A stretch of 64,000 bases of DNA from CAWIJJ01 sp963836405 (GTDB taxonomy: Bacteria; Acidobacteriota; Terriglobia; Bryobacterales; Bryobacteraceae), in assembly GCA_963836405.1 (NCBI GenBank), contig CAWIJL010000007.1:620001-684000 (forward strand), written 5' to 3'. A program made the translations under genes and the position numbers. The notes below the pieces were generated by a model. That model ran no database searches. It saw only the letters and a program-made list of their open reading frames with translations, and had not been told where the DNA came from. Positions 24,994 through 34,432 of the stretch are shown in pieces (positions within the stretch are counted from its first letter, which is position 1; the number at the start of each line of letters is the position of its first letter).

Positions 24994-25332
24994 ATGAAGA
25001 AAATCGAAGCGATCATTCAGCCGTTCAAGCTGGATGAAGTGAAGGAAGCGCTGAAAGCCATCGGCATCGACGGCATGACCATCACCGAAGTCCGCGGCCA
25101 CGGCCGCCAAAAGGGCCACAAGGAGGTCTACCGCGGGCAGGAATACAACGTGGACCTGCTGCCCAAGGTCAAACTCGAAATGGTGGTGCCCGCCGCCCGC
25201 TCCGAAGAGGTCGTTCGCGCCCTTGCATCCGCCGCCCGCACCGGCAAAATCGGAGATGGCAAGATCTTCGTCTACGATGTCGCCGAAGCCATTCGCATCC
25301 GGAACGACGATCGTGGCGAATCGGCTCTCTAG
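24994..25332 (+). CDS. glnK: Nitrogen regulatory protein P-II
   Basis: A 112-residue PII signal protein, intact. The T-loop GRQKGHKEVYRGQEYNVDLLPK includes the uridylylation Tyr in RGQEY, and the B-loop and C-terminal ARTGKIGDGKIFVYDVAEAIRIR are canonical. It binds ATP/ADP and 2-oxoglutarate and would regulate Amt upstream; the downstream glnD encodes its modifying enzyme. ATG at 24994 behind AAGGAG. Confidence 0.95.
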   Translation: MKKIEAIIQPFKLDEVKEALKAIGIDGMTITEVRGHGRQKGHKEVYRGQEYNVDLLPKVKLEMVVPAARSEEVVRALASAARTGKIGDGKIFVYDVAEAIRIRNDDRGESAL

Positions 25333-27750
25333 CTTTCTCGAAACCGGAGATCGCCGTCACCGCTCTGGCCGAGCGTACTCACCAGGTGGACGGGCTTGTG
25401 ATGGAGGCCTCCGAGGCCTTGCTGCGCCAGCCCGGCGTCGCCCTGCTGGCCGTGGGTGGCTACGGCCGCCGCCACTTGTTTCCCTACTCCGATGTCGACC
25501 TTCTGCTGCTGTTCGAGACCGACCGGCTGCGCTCGCCGTCGAAGGAACTCATCTCCGTATTTCTCCAGAGACTCTGGGACGCCGGACTGCGCGTCAGCCA
25601 GTCCGTGCGCACGCCTGCCGAGTGCGCCCAGGTGCACGATCGGAATATCGAGCTCAACGTCAGCCTGCTCGATCAGCGTTTCCTTGCCGGCGACCGCACG
25701 CTCTATGCCGACCTCGCCCGCCGCCTGCCTCGCTTCATCCAGGCCGACCGCGAGACGCTGATCCGCAACCTCGCCCGACTGACGCGGGAGCGCCACGCCA
25801 AGTTCGCCGGCACCTTCTATCACCTGGAGCCCAATATCAAGGAGACTCCCGGCGGTCTCCGCGACTTCCAGTTGGTCGGCTGGCTCCAGCAGATCAACTC
25901 CACCGATCAAACCCGCCTCGGTGCCGCCGAACCAACCGCGGATCTGCAGTACTCCTTCCGTTATCTGGCGCGCCTGCGCTGCTACCTTCACTGCCAGTCC
26001 GGCCGCGACAACAACAGCTCTGACATTCGACGCGCAGGATGCCATCGCCGAGGAATGGAACTCGCCCGACCCGGCCCAGTGGATGCGCGAGTACTTCCGC
26101 CACGCGCGAACCATCTACCGCGCCGCCATCCGCGCCCTCGAAGCCAACGAAGGCGCAGTCCAGCTCGCTGTTCTCCCAGTTTCGCGACTGGCGCTCGCGT
26201 CTCTCCAACACCGATTTCAGCGTGCACCGGGACCGCATCCATTTCCGCGCTCCGCAGAATCTCGAGTCGGATTCCGAACTGTCCCTGCGCCTGTTCGAAT
26301 TTGTGGCCCGGCACGGCGTCCGTCCCTCGTTCGAAGCCGAGCAGCGCATCGCCGCCCGGCTGGACCAACTGCGCGCCTACTTCGCCGAGTCCGCGCCGGT
26401 GTGGCCGCGCCTTCAGCGAGATTCTCGCGCTGCCCCACGCGCCGCTGGCCCTGCGCGGGATGCACGAAACCGGCATGCTCACCGCCCTGTTCCCCGAACT
26501 CGAACAGATCGAGTGCCTGGTGGTCCGCGACTTCTTTCACCGCTACACGGTGGACGAGCACACGCTGGTGGCGATCGAGAACCTATGCGCGCCATCGAGC
26601 GGCCCTACGCCGACCTGCTTGCCGAAGTAAGAACCGCGCCCGCTGCTCTTGGCTCTGTTGTTCCACGATGCCGGCAAGGGCTCGCCGGACGAAGGACACG
26701 TGGAGGCCTCCGCGCGCCTGGCCGAACAGCGCCATGCTCCGCATCGGCATGCCGCAGCCGGACCGCGAGACGGTTCTGTTCCTGATCGCGCCGCCACCTG
26801 GACCTGTCGAGCGCCATGCAGTCGCGCGACGTTTTCGACCCGCAGACCATCCGCGACGTGGCCCACCAGATGGGCACGGTGGAACGGCTGAAGGCGCTCA
26901 CACTGCTCACTTACGCCGACATCAGCGCCGTCAATCCGCGGCACCATGACGCCCTGGCGCGCCGAGCAGCTCTGGCAGCTTTACCTGATGGTCTACAACG
27001 AGCTCACCCGCGAGCTGGAAGCCGAGCGCATCGAGTCGGTCCTCGCCGGACCGCCCGAGCGCGTGGACTTTCTGCAGGGCTTTCCCACCCGCTACCTGCG
27101 CACCCACACCGAGAGCTGAAATCTCGGACCACATGGCGCTCGAGGCGAAGAGCCGGAAACGCGGCGTGGCGGTGGATGTCCGGCGGCTCGAAGCCGCCTG
27201 GCAGTTGACCCTGATCGCCCCCGACCGTCCCGGCCTGTTTGCCGCCGCCGCCGGCACGCTCTCCGGCTTCGGCATGAACATCCTGAACGCGGAGGCCTTC
27301 GCCAATCGCGAGCGGCCTGGTGCTCGACACCTTCACCTTCGCCGATCCGTCCCGCACGCTGGACCTGAACCCCACCGAAGTGGACCGCCTGCGCGTCACC
27401 CTGGAACGCGTCATCGCCGGCAAGACGGACGTCCGCGAACTGCTGCGCAACCGCCCCAAGCCGGGGCTGCCCAGCCGGAAAGCGCAGGATGCCCGCAAAG
27501 TGTCGCTTCAATTCCGAGGCCAGCAACACCGCCACCCTGATCGAAATCGTCGCCGAGGACCGTCCCGGCCTGCTGTACGATCTGGCGTCCGCCATCTCCG
27601 CCGCACGGCGCCAACATCGAAGTGGTCCTGATCGACACCCAGGCGCATAAAGCGATCGACGTGTTCTACGTCACCGTGGGCGGCCGGAAGCTCGACGCGC
27701 CCACCCAGGCCACACTCGGGCAGGCGCTCGAAAAAGCCGTTACCGGTTGA
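25313..27750 (+). pseudogene. glnD: PII uridylyltransferase/uridylyl-removing enzyme, many frameshifts
   Basis: Conceptual translation gives a full GlnD of about 800 residues: nucleotidyltransferase domain (VGGYGRRHLFPYSDVDLLLL), linker (FAGTFYHLEPNIKETPGGLRD), HD domain (LLFHDAGKGSPDEGHVE) and two ACT domains (LIAPDRPGLFAAAAGTLSGF; IVAEDRPGLLYDLASAIS). The frame changes near 26016, 26158, 26411, 26585, 26639, 26730, 26791, 26939, 27114, 27310, 27506 and 27603, and possibly 25343. Each is repaired by skipping one base, except 26585, which needs two skipped or one added. The residues on both sides remain family-like and no independent nonsense codon is seen. The start GTG at 25313 (overlapping glnK) assumes the 25343 shift; otherwise GTG at 25386. 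Confidence 0.85.
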
Positions 27751-28720
27751 CCACTTTCGCGAGTTCCTCGTACTGATCGGTGGCGATCAGATCGACTCCG
27801 GCCGCGATCGCCGCCTTCCACCGCTTCTCCGCGGCCTCCCGTGTTCCAAAGTTATACCCGCGGCTCCAGCCCTTGTTCTCCGCCGGCGCGAAACCGTCCA
27901 GGGTGTAAAAGCGGATCCAGTAGCCCAGCTTGTGCGCGTGATCCACCAGAGCGCGCAGCCGGCGATCGTCCGCCACAGTCCAATCTCCCGCTTGGTTTTG
28001 CCCGTTGAGTTCCACGTTGTGCCAGGAGAGATTCCACCAGCGCCGATAATTGGTCGCCGGCGTCGAGAGCAGTTCTTCCGGCGTCAAGGTGGCCATCAGC
28101 AGTTCCTGCTCCTCTTTGGGTTCCGAGGGGATCGGACGCGTGTTCGCCGACCCGAAAATCCTCATCGGGCTTCCCACTGGCTGCCTGGCGTAGAAAATCT
28201 CCTCCTGGATATCCGGATTCTCGGTTAGCACAAGCAGCGGCTTCGAGTCGAACGGCGAGAGCCGGTGCGGATCGGCCGTCTTCTCGGCCGTCGTAATCCA
28301 GCCCTGATACTCTCCGAGCAGGTCCCAGACGGCGTTCAGCAGGGCTGGCCGATTGTCTTTGAAATCGAAATGGACGACGATCAGGGGCCACCGGTCGCGG
28401 TGATTCTCGCGCAGCGCCCGCTCCACAATGGGCCGCACCCGTTCGAAAAAATATTGCTTGAGGGTAGGCTCGGTCCCCACCGTCTTATCGGTATGGGACA
28501 CCACCGCCTTGCCTCCGTACCAGGCCACATCCTGCTCGATCCCCACCGGAAACCCTACGCTCAAGGCCCGCTCGATCCGGTCCCCCCATTCGCCCTTCTC
28601 CGGATAGCAGTTGTGCGCATCCACCAGCGGCCGTTTCAAAAACGAATCAGACGCATTGATGCAACACGTTCCCAGCAGCAATATCAGCACCAGGGCCGCC
28701 GCCCTAGCTCGAGTGGTCAT
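27740..28720 (-). CDS. Secreted PI-PLC/GDPD-like phosphodiesterase-fold protein
   Basis: 326 residues with a signal peptide (ALVLILLLGTCCINAS, possibly a lipoprotein at Cys19/20). The mature part looks like a TIM-barrel phosphodiesterase of the PI-PLC/glycerophosphodiester type: LVDAHNCYPEKGEWGDRIERAL near residues 32-53, GFPVGIEQDVAWYGG, VVHFDFKDNRPALLNAVW, YWIRFYTLDGFAP, and GVDLIATDQYEEL near the end. His36 and Glu62/Asp64 are candidate active-site residues. Last gene of a five-gene minus-strand operon; it overlaps the NTF2-like gene upstream by 17 bases and the glnD end by 11. Confidence 0.65.
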   Translation of the reverse strand: MTTRARAAALVLILLLGTCCINASDSFLKRPLVDAHNCYPEKGEWGDRIERALSVGFPVGIEQDVAWYGGKAVVSHTDKTVGTEPTLKQYFFERVRPIVERALRENHRDRWPLIVVHFDFKDNRPALLNAVWDLLGEYQGWITTAEKTADPHRLSPFDSKPLLVLTENPDIQEEIFYARQPVGSPMRIFGSANTRPIPSEPKEEQELLMATLTPEELLSTPATNYRRWWNLSWHNVELNGQNQAGDWTVADDRRLRALVDHAHKLGYWIRFYTLDGFAPAENKGWSRGYNFGTREAAEKRWKAAIAAGVDLIATDQYEELAKVVNR

Positions 28721-29120
28721 GGATTATCTTCCATCCCTTCGCCGTCTTTTTCAAAACCAGGGTGAATCGACCGGATGCAGGACCTCCGCCCGCCGCCGTC
28801 CGCTCCAGCGACCATTTGCCCGTCGCCAGGGCGTACTCCCCGCCGAGCCCCCGCACCGCGATTTCGGAAAACGTCAGCGTTCCCATCCGCTCCCGTGTCG
28901 GATACCCGCGCCGGTAGCGCTCCAGAATCGCCTGTGTCCCACCCCGCGTCACCTCCCGGCCGACAAACGTAGTCTCCGGGGCATCTTCGTAATAGGAAGC
29001 GAATTGCGCCAGATCGCCGCGATTCCATGCGGCTTCGGAGTCTTTCAGCAGCTTTTCCACCGGTCCCGATTGGCCCAGCAGGAGGGATCCACACGCCAGC
29101 AACAGCAGACTACGCCACAT
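28704..29120 (-). CDS. Secreted NTF2/SnoaL-like (DUF4440-type) protein
   Basis: 138 residues: signal peptide (MWRSLLLLACGSLLLG), then a cone-shaped NTF2-like domain (VEKLLKDSEAAWNRGDLAQFASYYED, ILERYRRGYPTRERMGTLTFSEI, SGRFTLVLKKTAKGWKIIHDHSS). This pattern fits DUF4440/SnoaL-like 3 proteins, a fold used both as enzyme and as ligand-binding module. Six bases downstream of the caspase-PEGA-TPR gene and overlapping the PLC-like gene, so part of the same transcript. Role unknown. Confidence 0.75.
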   Translation of the reverse strand: MWRSLLLLACGSLLLGQSGPVEKLLKDSEAAWNRGDLAQFASYYEDAPETTFVGREVTRGGTQAILERYRRGYPTRERMGTLTFSEIAVRGLGGEYALATGKWSLERTAAGGGPASGRFTLVLKKTAKGWKIIHDHSS

Positions 29121-29126
29121 CAGACA

Positions 29127-31196
29127 TCACTGGTTTAGCGCCTTCTGGATCGTCTCGATGTTCTTCCTCGCCCAATCCGATTCGACCATGTCGGGGTTCA
29201 GTTCGATCGTCTCGCGGAAATGCTTGAGCGCGGGCGCCAGATCCGCCACACCGCTCATGTTCGCTTTGCTCATGTACGACAGACCCAGAGCCCAATGCGT
29301 GTACGGGTCCTTGCCGTCGTAGGTCAGCGCCGTCTGGCAATTGCGGATGGCCGCGTCGTAGTTGTTGAGCTTCCGTTCGCAATCGCAGATTCCGAAATAG
29401 GCAGTGCTGCGCAGTTCCTTCCAAATGTCCCGCGTAGCCGCGCGTTTCCGTTTTCCCAGCCCGATCAGGTATCCCACCACATAATAGTTCAGCTGGCCGG
29501 CCAGTTTGCTGTCGAAATCGCTCAGCCGCAGATAAGACTGGTACGCCGGCTGCGCTGCGGCAAATTTCCCGCTCAGCCGCAAGCTGTCGCCCAGCCAGAG
29601 GTACGGCTCGGCGTTATTGGGAATCAGCTTGATCGCCTTCCGCGCCGCCTCGATGGAGTCCGCGTACAGTTCTTTTCTCCGGTACGCCTGCGACAGCATC
29701 GTCAGCGCCACCGCATGATTGGGATTCCTCGTCAGCACCGTATCGATCTGCCGGATCGATTCATCCACGCCACCGATATCGAGCAGCATCCCGGCGTAGG
29801 CTGCGCGCGCCTCCAGGTAGTCCGGGTCGATCTCGAGGGCCTTCTTAAAATTCGCTTCCGCCTTCTCCTGCTCGAACATCGCGTTGTAGGTCAGCCCCAG
29901 GTAGTACGCCGCCTGGCTGTACGTGGGGTCGATCGCCAGCGCGCGTTCGAACGACTCAGCCGCCTTCGCATAGTTCTGGCCCGCGCTCTTGAGGTACAGC
30001 TCGATCCCTTTATCCAGCGCATCGCTCGCCGCCTTAGCCCGTCTGCGCGGAATCAGGATCTTGATACTGACCGTCGTATCCTGCCCGGGGTACACCGTCT
30101 CCTGCCGCGGCCCGTCCGGCTCGTAGCCCTGGCGGACCGCCTTGATCGTGTGCTCGCCCGGCGGAAGTCCCGGCACCGTCAGCGGCTTCGACTTGGAGAT
30201 CACTCCGTGGGACTTGTTATCGATGAACACCTCCACCCCGTCCATGTTCGATTCGAATACGAACGTGCCGAATTTCGGCGCGGGTGGATTGGCCGGGGGC
30301 GCGTTGGAAGGCACGTAGGAAAGCAGCATCTCCGAATCGAAGCTGCCGCGGTCCGAGGTCGGATTCTGCTGCCCGCCCGTCGCCTCGCGCACCTGCGTGC
30401 GCACGTAGTCGGCCAGTTCGTCGGCAGTCACGATTCCGTCGTTCGGGGAGTTGTCCGCCGCCCCTTCCAGGCCACGCACGACGTAGTATGTGAACACGCC
30501 GTGGCCGCCTTGGAGGTCGGGGCTCTCGAAAGAGCGCTCCCGGTCGCGGCTGGCCGTCAGCGAAAACAGCGACTGGTTCAACGTGGCCAGATTCTTGTTT
30601 AAACTGGCCGTGTCCTCCGGCGAAATGGCGCCGCTATGGCAAGCGTCGGTGAGCAGAATCTTATTCGTCGCCTGGATCTTCCCGCCCATGATGGCGCCCA
30701 GTTCGTCCATTGGATAGCCGGTGGCGGCAACGTGAGCCAAGTCGAAATCGTAGGGCGCCAGATAGCCCTTCCCCTGGTCGATGAAGCCGTGGCCGGCAAA
30801 GTAGATCAGCACCCGGTCCCCCGGCTTTGCAACCGACGGCAGCCAGGTTCCGATCTCCCTGCGGACGGCCGCCAGTGTGGCCTTGCTCCCGTAGAGCAGC
30901 TTCACATTTTCGGCCTTGAAATTCCCGCCTTCCGGGCTAATCAAGACCGTGTGAATTGCCTGCGCGTCGCGCTCGGCGAAGGCGAGCTGGAGTTTTTCGG
31001 GCAGATTCTGGTAGCGGGAAATGCCGACCACCACCGCATAACTGCGCGGGATGGTCGGGATCTTCGGCGGCGCAGGCTCCCCGATTTTTTCGAGTTTCAG
31101 GTCGCGCGTCTGCTTGGGCGCTTGCGCCGGTTGCTGCGCGGCCGCAACGGCGGCCAGGGCCAGAAGAAAACTGATGCGCATTCTCATGCCGATCAC
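29127..31196 (-). CDS. Secreted caspase-like (C14) peptidase with PEGA domain and TPR repeats
   Basis: A 689-residue multidomain protein with a signal peptide (ISFLLALAAVAAA, cut near residue 20). Residues of about 50-290 form a caspase/metacaspase p20-like domain: YAVVVGISRYQNLP, catalytic His136 in YFAGHGFID, and catalytic Cys186 in LLTDACHSGA. Residues of about 312-382 form a PEGA beta domain (VEVFIDNKSHGVI, PPGEHTIKAVRQGYEPD). Residues of about 390-680 hold some seven TPR units (SFERALAIDPTYSQAAYYLGLTYNA and similar). The dyad is intact, so a Lys/Arg-directed or related protease active outside the cytoplasm is plausible. Its start overlaps the upstream DUF4384 gene by four bases. Confidence 0.9.
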   Translation of the reverse strand: MIGMRMRISFLLALAAVAAAQQPAQAPKQTRDLKLEKIGEPAPPKIPTIPRSYAVVVGISRYQNLPEKLQLAFAERDAQAIHTVLISPEGGNFKAENVKLLYGSKATLAAVRREIGTWLPSVAKPGDRVLIYFAGHGFIDQGKGYLAPYDFDLAHVAATGYPMDELGAIMGGKIQATNKILLTDACHSGAISPEDTASLNKNLATLNQSLFSLTASRDRERSFESPDLQGGHGVFTYYVVRGLEGAADNSPNDGIVTADELADYVRTQVREATGGQQNPTSDRGSFDSEMLLSYVPSNAPPANPPAPKFGTFVFESNMDGVEVFIDNKSHGVISKSKPLTVPGLPPGEHTIKAVRQGYEPDGPRQETVYPGQDTTVSIKILIPRRRAKAASDALDKGIELYLKSAGQNYAKAAESFERALAIDPTYSQAAYYLGLTYNAMFEQEKAEANFKKALEIDPDYLEARAAYAGMLLDIGGVDESIRQIDTVLTRNPNHAVALTMLSQAYRRKELYADSIEAARKAIKLIPNNAEPYLWLGDSLRLSGKFAAAQPAYQSYLRLSDFDSKLAGQLNYYVVGYLIGLGKRKRAATRDIWKELRSTAYFGICDCERKLNNYDAAIRNCQTALTYDGKDPYTHWALGLSYMSKANMSGVADLAPALKHFRETIELNPDMVESDWARKNIETIQKALNQ

Positions 31197-31873
31197 CGGT
31201 GGGCCAGCCGAAACTCGTAAATGACCGGACCCGACAAGGGGTCCGGCGAGGAAATGACCGACTTATCCTGCTGGCGTAGGAAAAGCAGGTCCCGCCTCGT
31301 TTGTTCCGCGGCATCGGAAAGCGATTGCGGAAGGTCCGATCCCCGCGGCACCAGTTTCGGTCCCGCCGAGTTGTCGATACAATCGCCGCGCGCCTTCAGA
31401 ACCGCATCGTCGCACCGCGGCATCAGCCTGATCGGCTTCGATTTGTACCCCGGGGGAACCCCCACGTGCGGCGCCCCCTCCGTCACCTTCGCCGGCGTCA
31501 CCAGCCAGTACACCGTCTCGAACCCCGCCGGACCCGAGATCCGGAAAGCCGCCGACGTTGCCGGCACCTGGTACTCCTTGTTTCCCGTAATCCGGTTTTC
31601 CTGGCCGGTCTCGGCGCGCGGGAATAGCTGTTCGTAGTTCCCCGACGAATTCAGATTTGTCACGTACAGAAAACCATCGAAGTTCATGCGGAACCGGAAA
31701 CGCACACGGTCGCCCTGCGCCAGCACCAGGGCCGGGTCGATGGTGCGCCACGTCTGGCCGTCGAGCCGCTCCAGCAGGATTTCCATCCGGTGCGTACCCT
31801 GGGTCATCGTCCGGCTCTGCGAAAATGCCAGAGCGGCCAGGCAGGCGCCGGTCATCAGGAGTCGCCGTATCAT
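31193..31873 (-). CDS. Secreted DUF4384-domain protein
   Basis: 226 residues with a signal peptide (LLMTGACLAALAFS). The central part is a DUF4384-type beta domain (ILLERLDGQTWRTIDPALVLAQGDRVRFRFRMNFDGFLYVTNLNSSG, and later a VYWLVTP strand), a module often found with bacterial caspases and kinases. Two cysteines (PRCDDAVLKARGDCIDN) could form a disulfide. It lies between another DUF4384 gene and the caspase gene, with four-base overlaps on both sides, so the three are made together. Confidence 0.8.
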   Translation of the reverse strand: MIRRLLMTGACLAALAFSQSRTMTQGTHRMEILLERLDGQTWRTIDPALVLAQGDRVRFRFRMNFDGFLYVTNLNSSGNYEQLFPRAETGQENRITGNKEYQVPATSAAFRISGPAGFETVYWLVTPAKVTEGAPHVGVPPGYKSKPIRLMPRCDDAVLKARGDCIDNSAGPKLVPRGSDLPQSLSDAAEQTRRDLLFLRQQDKSVISSPDPLSGPVIYEFRLAHR

Positions 31874-32787
31874 TCGTGTGCCAGCGTGAGATCGGCCACC
31901 ACGCGAGAATCGTTGCCGCCGCTCGGATTCACCACGTAGACTGCCGTCTCCTTCCGCTCTCCCGGAGTTTGCGGAGTGACCTTCTCAATGATCAGGTCGC
32001 GCGCGTAAGCCGACCGCAGCCGTCCCACCATCGTGTCGGGAATGTTCAGGCTCGCAAACGTCACCATCTGCTTGGGTTTGGCCGCCGGCTCGGAAACCGG
32101 AACCGGCTTGCCGGCTTGCAGCGAATAAATCAATTTCTCCAGGTCCGGTTCCGGCTCGCGCGAAAGCACGATGAAAATCTTCTCGGTGCCCTTTTGCTCA
32201 TCGAAAACCATCCGCGCTTTCGGCGGCAAGGTGTAGCTGGCCCAACCGTCCACGCGGTTGTTGCCGTCTTCCACTTCCGAAGAAGGAAACATCGGCTTCC
32301 ACATGCCGCTCGATCCCTGGTTGATGATGTACAGGTAGCCCGGCCCGTTGGTCTGGACCGAGAACTGAATCTTGTCGCCCGCATGGAAGACCGTGGACGG
32401 GGGAACCTCCACCATGTCTCCGCCCACCAGCTTGAGAATCGTATATTTCAGGCCGAGGGCCGGACCGCTCACTGGCTCCGGCGCCGTCTGCGCCATCGCG
32501 GTGATAATCTTCGCCCCATTTGGCGGCGGGTTGGAGGTGTTCACGGCCCGCGGCGGCTTGGGCATTTCACCCGCGTCGGAAACGATCGTTTCCGCGACCT
32601 TCGGGGCGGATTTCTTCCGGGCCGTTGGAGCCGCCGGTTTCGCTGCCGCGACGGCAGGCGTCTCCGCTGCTTTGTAGAACAGTTCCCGCGCCGTGAACTG
32701 CGGCTTGCTGCTGGTTTGGGCCGCAGCAAGGGAGAGTAATCCCGCGGCAGCGCTGAGTCGAATCACAAAACCGGGGGTAATGGACAT
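31870..32787 (-). CDS. Secreted DUF4384-domain protein, first gene of the caspase operon
   Basis: 305 residues. A signal peptide (VIRLSAAAGLLSLAAAQ) is followed by an Ala/Pro/Lys-rich linker to about residue 100. A DUF4384-like domain (LKYTILKLVGGDMVEVPPSTVFHAGDKIQFSVQTNGPGYLYIINQG and IFIVLSREPEPDLEKLIY) covers residues of about 112-225. The C-terminal part is VVADLTLAHE. The ATG at 32787 has AGGAAGGGA upstream. Paralogous to the next gene. Probably a periplasmic or surface partner of the caspase. Confidence 0.8.
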   Translation of the reverse strand: MSITPGFVIRLSAAAGLLSLAAAQTSSKPQFTARELFYKAAETPAVAAAKPAAPTARKKSAPKVAETIVSDAGEMPKPPRAVNTSNPPPNGAKIITAMAQTAPEPVSGPALGLKYTILKLVGGDMVEVPPSTVFHAGDKIQFSVQTNGPGYLYIINQGSSGMWKPMFPSSEVEDGNNRVDGWASYTLPPKARMVFDEQKGTEKIFIVLSREPEPDLEKLIYSLQAGKPVPVSEPAAKPKQMVTFASLNIPDTMVGRLRSAYARDLIIEKVTPQTPGERKETAVYVVNPSGGNDSRVVADLTLAHE

Positions 32788-32879
32788 CGGTCCCTTCCTT
32801 CTTGATCTACGATATCACCGGAGTCGGCGCCCGGCACGCTACAAGTACTAGGCCCGCCTGTTATCCTCAGTTTGTTCCG

Positions 32880-33851
32880 ATGTCCGGCCCCGTCCAATCC
32901 GCGCCGCGAATCCTCATCGTGCGCCTCGGCGCGATGGGAGATCTGATTCATGCCCTGCCCGCCGCAGCTTCGCTCAAAGAGGCCTTCCCCCAATCGCGAG
33001 TGACCTGGCTCGTGGAGGCGCGTTGGGCGCCGTTGCTCGAAGACAATCCGTACCTGGACCGCGTGGCCTTGCTGCACCGGGGCTCGGCGCGCAACCTCCT
33101 GCGCAGCCTGCGCGATCTGCGCGCCGAACCCTATGACTTCGCAGTCGATTTGCAGGGCCTTCTCAAATCGGCCGCGGCCGCCCGCGCCGCCCGCCCGCGC
33201 CGGATATTCGGATTTGACCGCTCCCAGGTCCGCGAACGCGCCGCCGCTCTCTTTTACACGGACACCGTGATAGCGGATAGCGTCCACGTCGTTGATCGCA
33301 ACCTGGATCTGGCACGCGCCGCGGGCGCCGCCGCCAGTCTACGAGTCTTCTCCCTGCCCCCAGGGCGCTGCGAGGCCTTGTTGCCCGCCGGCGACTTCGT
33401 CCTCGCTTCGCCCTTCGCCGGGTGGCGCGCCAAACAATGGCCGCTCGAGCACTACCGCGCGCTCGCCCGACGTTTGAAAGCGGAACTCGGGATTCCCCTG
33501 GTACTGGACGGTCCGCCCGGCTCCGCCCTCTCCGAAATACAGGAGGCGGTACTTCATCCTTCCACCATTCCCGGCCTGGTCTTCGCCACTCGCCGCGCCG
33601 CCGCCGTGGTGGGCGTCGATAGCGGCCCCCTCCACCTGGCCGCCGCTCTCGCCAAACCAGGCGTTGCCATCTTCGGCCCCACAGACCCCGCCCGCAACGG
33701 CCCCTACGGAGGCAGTCTCACCGTGCTTCGAAACGCCCAGGCCTCCACCACGTACAAGAGGGGCACGGAAATCGACCCGGCCATGCGCGCCATCTCGCCC
33801 GACCAGGTATTCGCCGCTCTCCGCGCGTCTCTCGGATGCCCCGCCCGATGA
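32880..33851 (+). CDS. ADP-heptose:LPS heptosyltransferase family (GT9)
   Basis: 323 residues. GT9 hallmarks: ILIVRLGAMGDLIHALPAAASLK at the N-terminus, VTWLVEARWAPLLEDNP, DFAVDLQGLLKSAAAAR, the nucleotide-sugar site FVLASPFAGWRAKQWPLEHY, and VGVDSGPLHLAAALAKPGVAIFGPTDPARNGPY. This is close to WaaC/RfaC heptosyltransferase I, which adds the first heptose to Kdo of the lipopolysaccharide core. ATG at 32880 is chosen as the start of homology. The stop overlaps the next gene in ATGA. Confidence 0.88.
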   Translation: MSGPVQSAPRILIVRLGAMGDLIHALPAAASLKEAFPQSRVTWLVEARWAPLLEDNPYLDRVALLHRGSARNLLRSLRDLRAEPYDFAVDLQGLLKSAAAARAARPRRIFGFDRSQVRERAAALFYTDTVIADSVHVVDRNLDLARAAGAAASLRVFSLPPGRCEALLPAGDFVLASPFAGWRAKQWPLEHYRALARRLKAELGIPLVLDGPPGSALSEIQEAVLHPSTIPGLVFATRRAAAVVGVDSGPLHLAAALAKPGVAIFGPTDPARNGPYGGSLTVLRNAQASTTYKRGTEIDPAMRAISPDQVFAALRASLGCPAR

Positions 33852-34399
33852 TCCAATTTCCCAAACCCTACGCCGACGCCGTCGCGCGACTCCGCGTCCC
33901 CAGCGGTTTTCTCATCGCCCTCGTCTTCGCGTGGTTCTCCAATCCGACCGCTGCGTCGCTCGCCGCCGGCCTGCCGGTTTCGCTTCTCGGACTCGCCTTG
34001 CGCGCGTGGGCCGCGGGCTGCCTCGCGAAAAATCGGAATCTCGCCACCGCCGGCCCCTATGCCCACTTGCGCAATCCGCTCTATGCCGGCACGCTGCTGG
34101 TGGCGGCCGGACTGGTGGTCGCCGCGCGCAGCCCCCTCCTCGCCGTCATTACCGCCGCCGTTTTTCTGCTGGTGTACCTGCCCGTGATCCAACTCGAAGA
34201 GCAGCATCTTCGCCGCCTCTTCCCCGAATTCGCGGCCTACGCGGAAACCGTGCCGGCACTATGGCCGCGCTGGCGCGTTCCCGGCCGAAAAAACTCGAAT
34301 CCTTTCCAGTGGAAGCTGTATCTGAAGAACCAGGAATATAATGCCGGAGCGGGATTCGCTGCCGGGATGCTGTATCTGTTTTGGAAGGTGTTCGCATAA
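33848..34399 (+). CDS. Isoprenylcysteine carboxyl methyltransferase (ICMT/PEMT) family membrane protein
   Basis: 183 residues with four to five membrane spans. The C-terminal methyltransferase signature is visible: GPYAHLRNPLYAGTLLVAAGLVV near residues 61-83 and LEEQHLRRLFPEFAAYAETVPALWPR near 115-140 (the RNPLY and E-E-x-x-L-x-x-x-F-x-x-Y motifs). Such proteins methylate small or lipid substrates with SAM. The ATG at 33848 overlaps the GT9 stop; an alternative ATG is at 33836. Co-expression with the heptosyltransferase suggests an envelope role. Confidence 0.82.
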   Translation: MIQFPKPYADAVARLRVPSGFLIALVFAWFSNPTAASLAAGLPVSLLGLALRAWAAGCLAKNRNLATAGPYAHLRNPLYAGTLLVAAGLVVAARSPLLAVITAAVFLLVYLPVIQLEEQHLRRLFPEFAAYAETVPALWPRWRVPGRKNSNPFQWKLYLKNQEYNAGAGFAAGMLYLFWKVFA

Positions 34400-34424
34400 C
34401 GCCGGCGGTTGGGCCCGCCGGCGT
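34399..34424. terminator. Bidirectional hairpin between ICMT-like and BMC genes
   Basis: A perfect 10-base inverted repeat (ACGCCGGCGG, six-base loop, CCGCCGGCGT) starting at the last base of the ICMT stop codon. It is flanked by AA on the left and TT on the right, and ends eight bases before the end of the convergent BMC gene. Confidence 0.6.
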
Positions 34425-34432
34425 TCGTGCGT

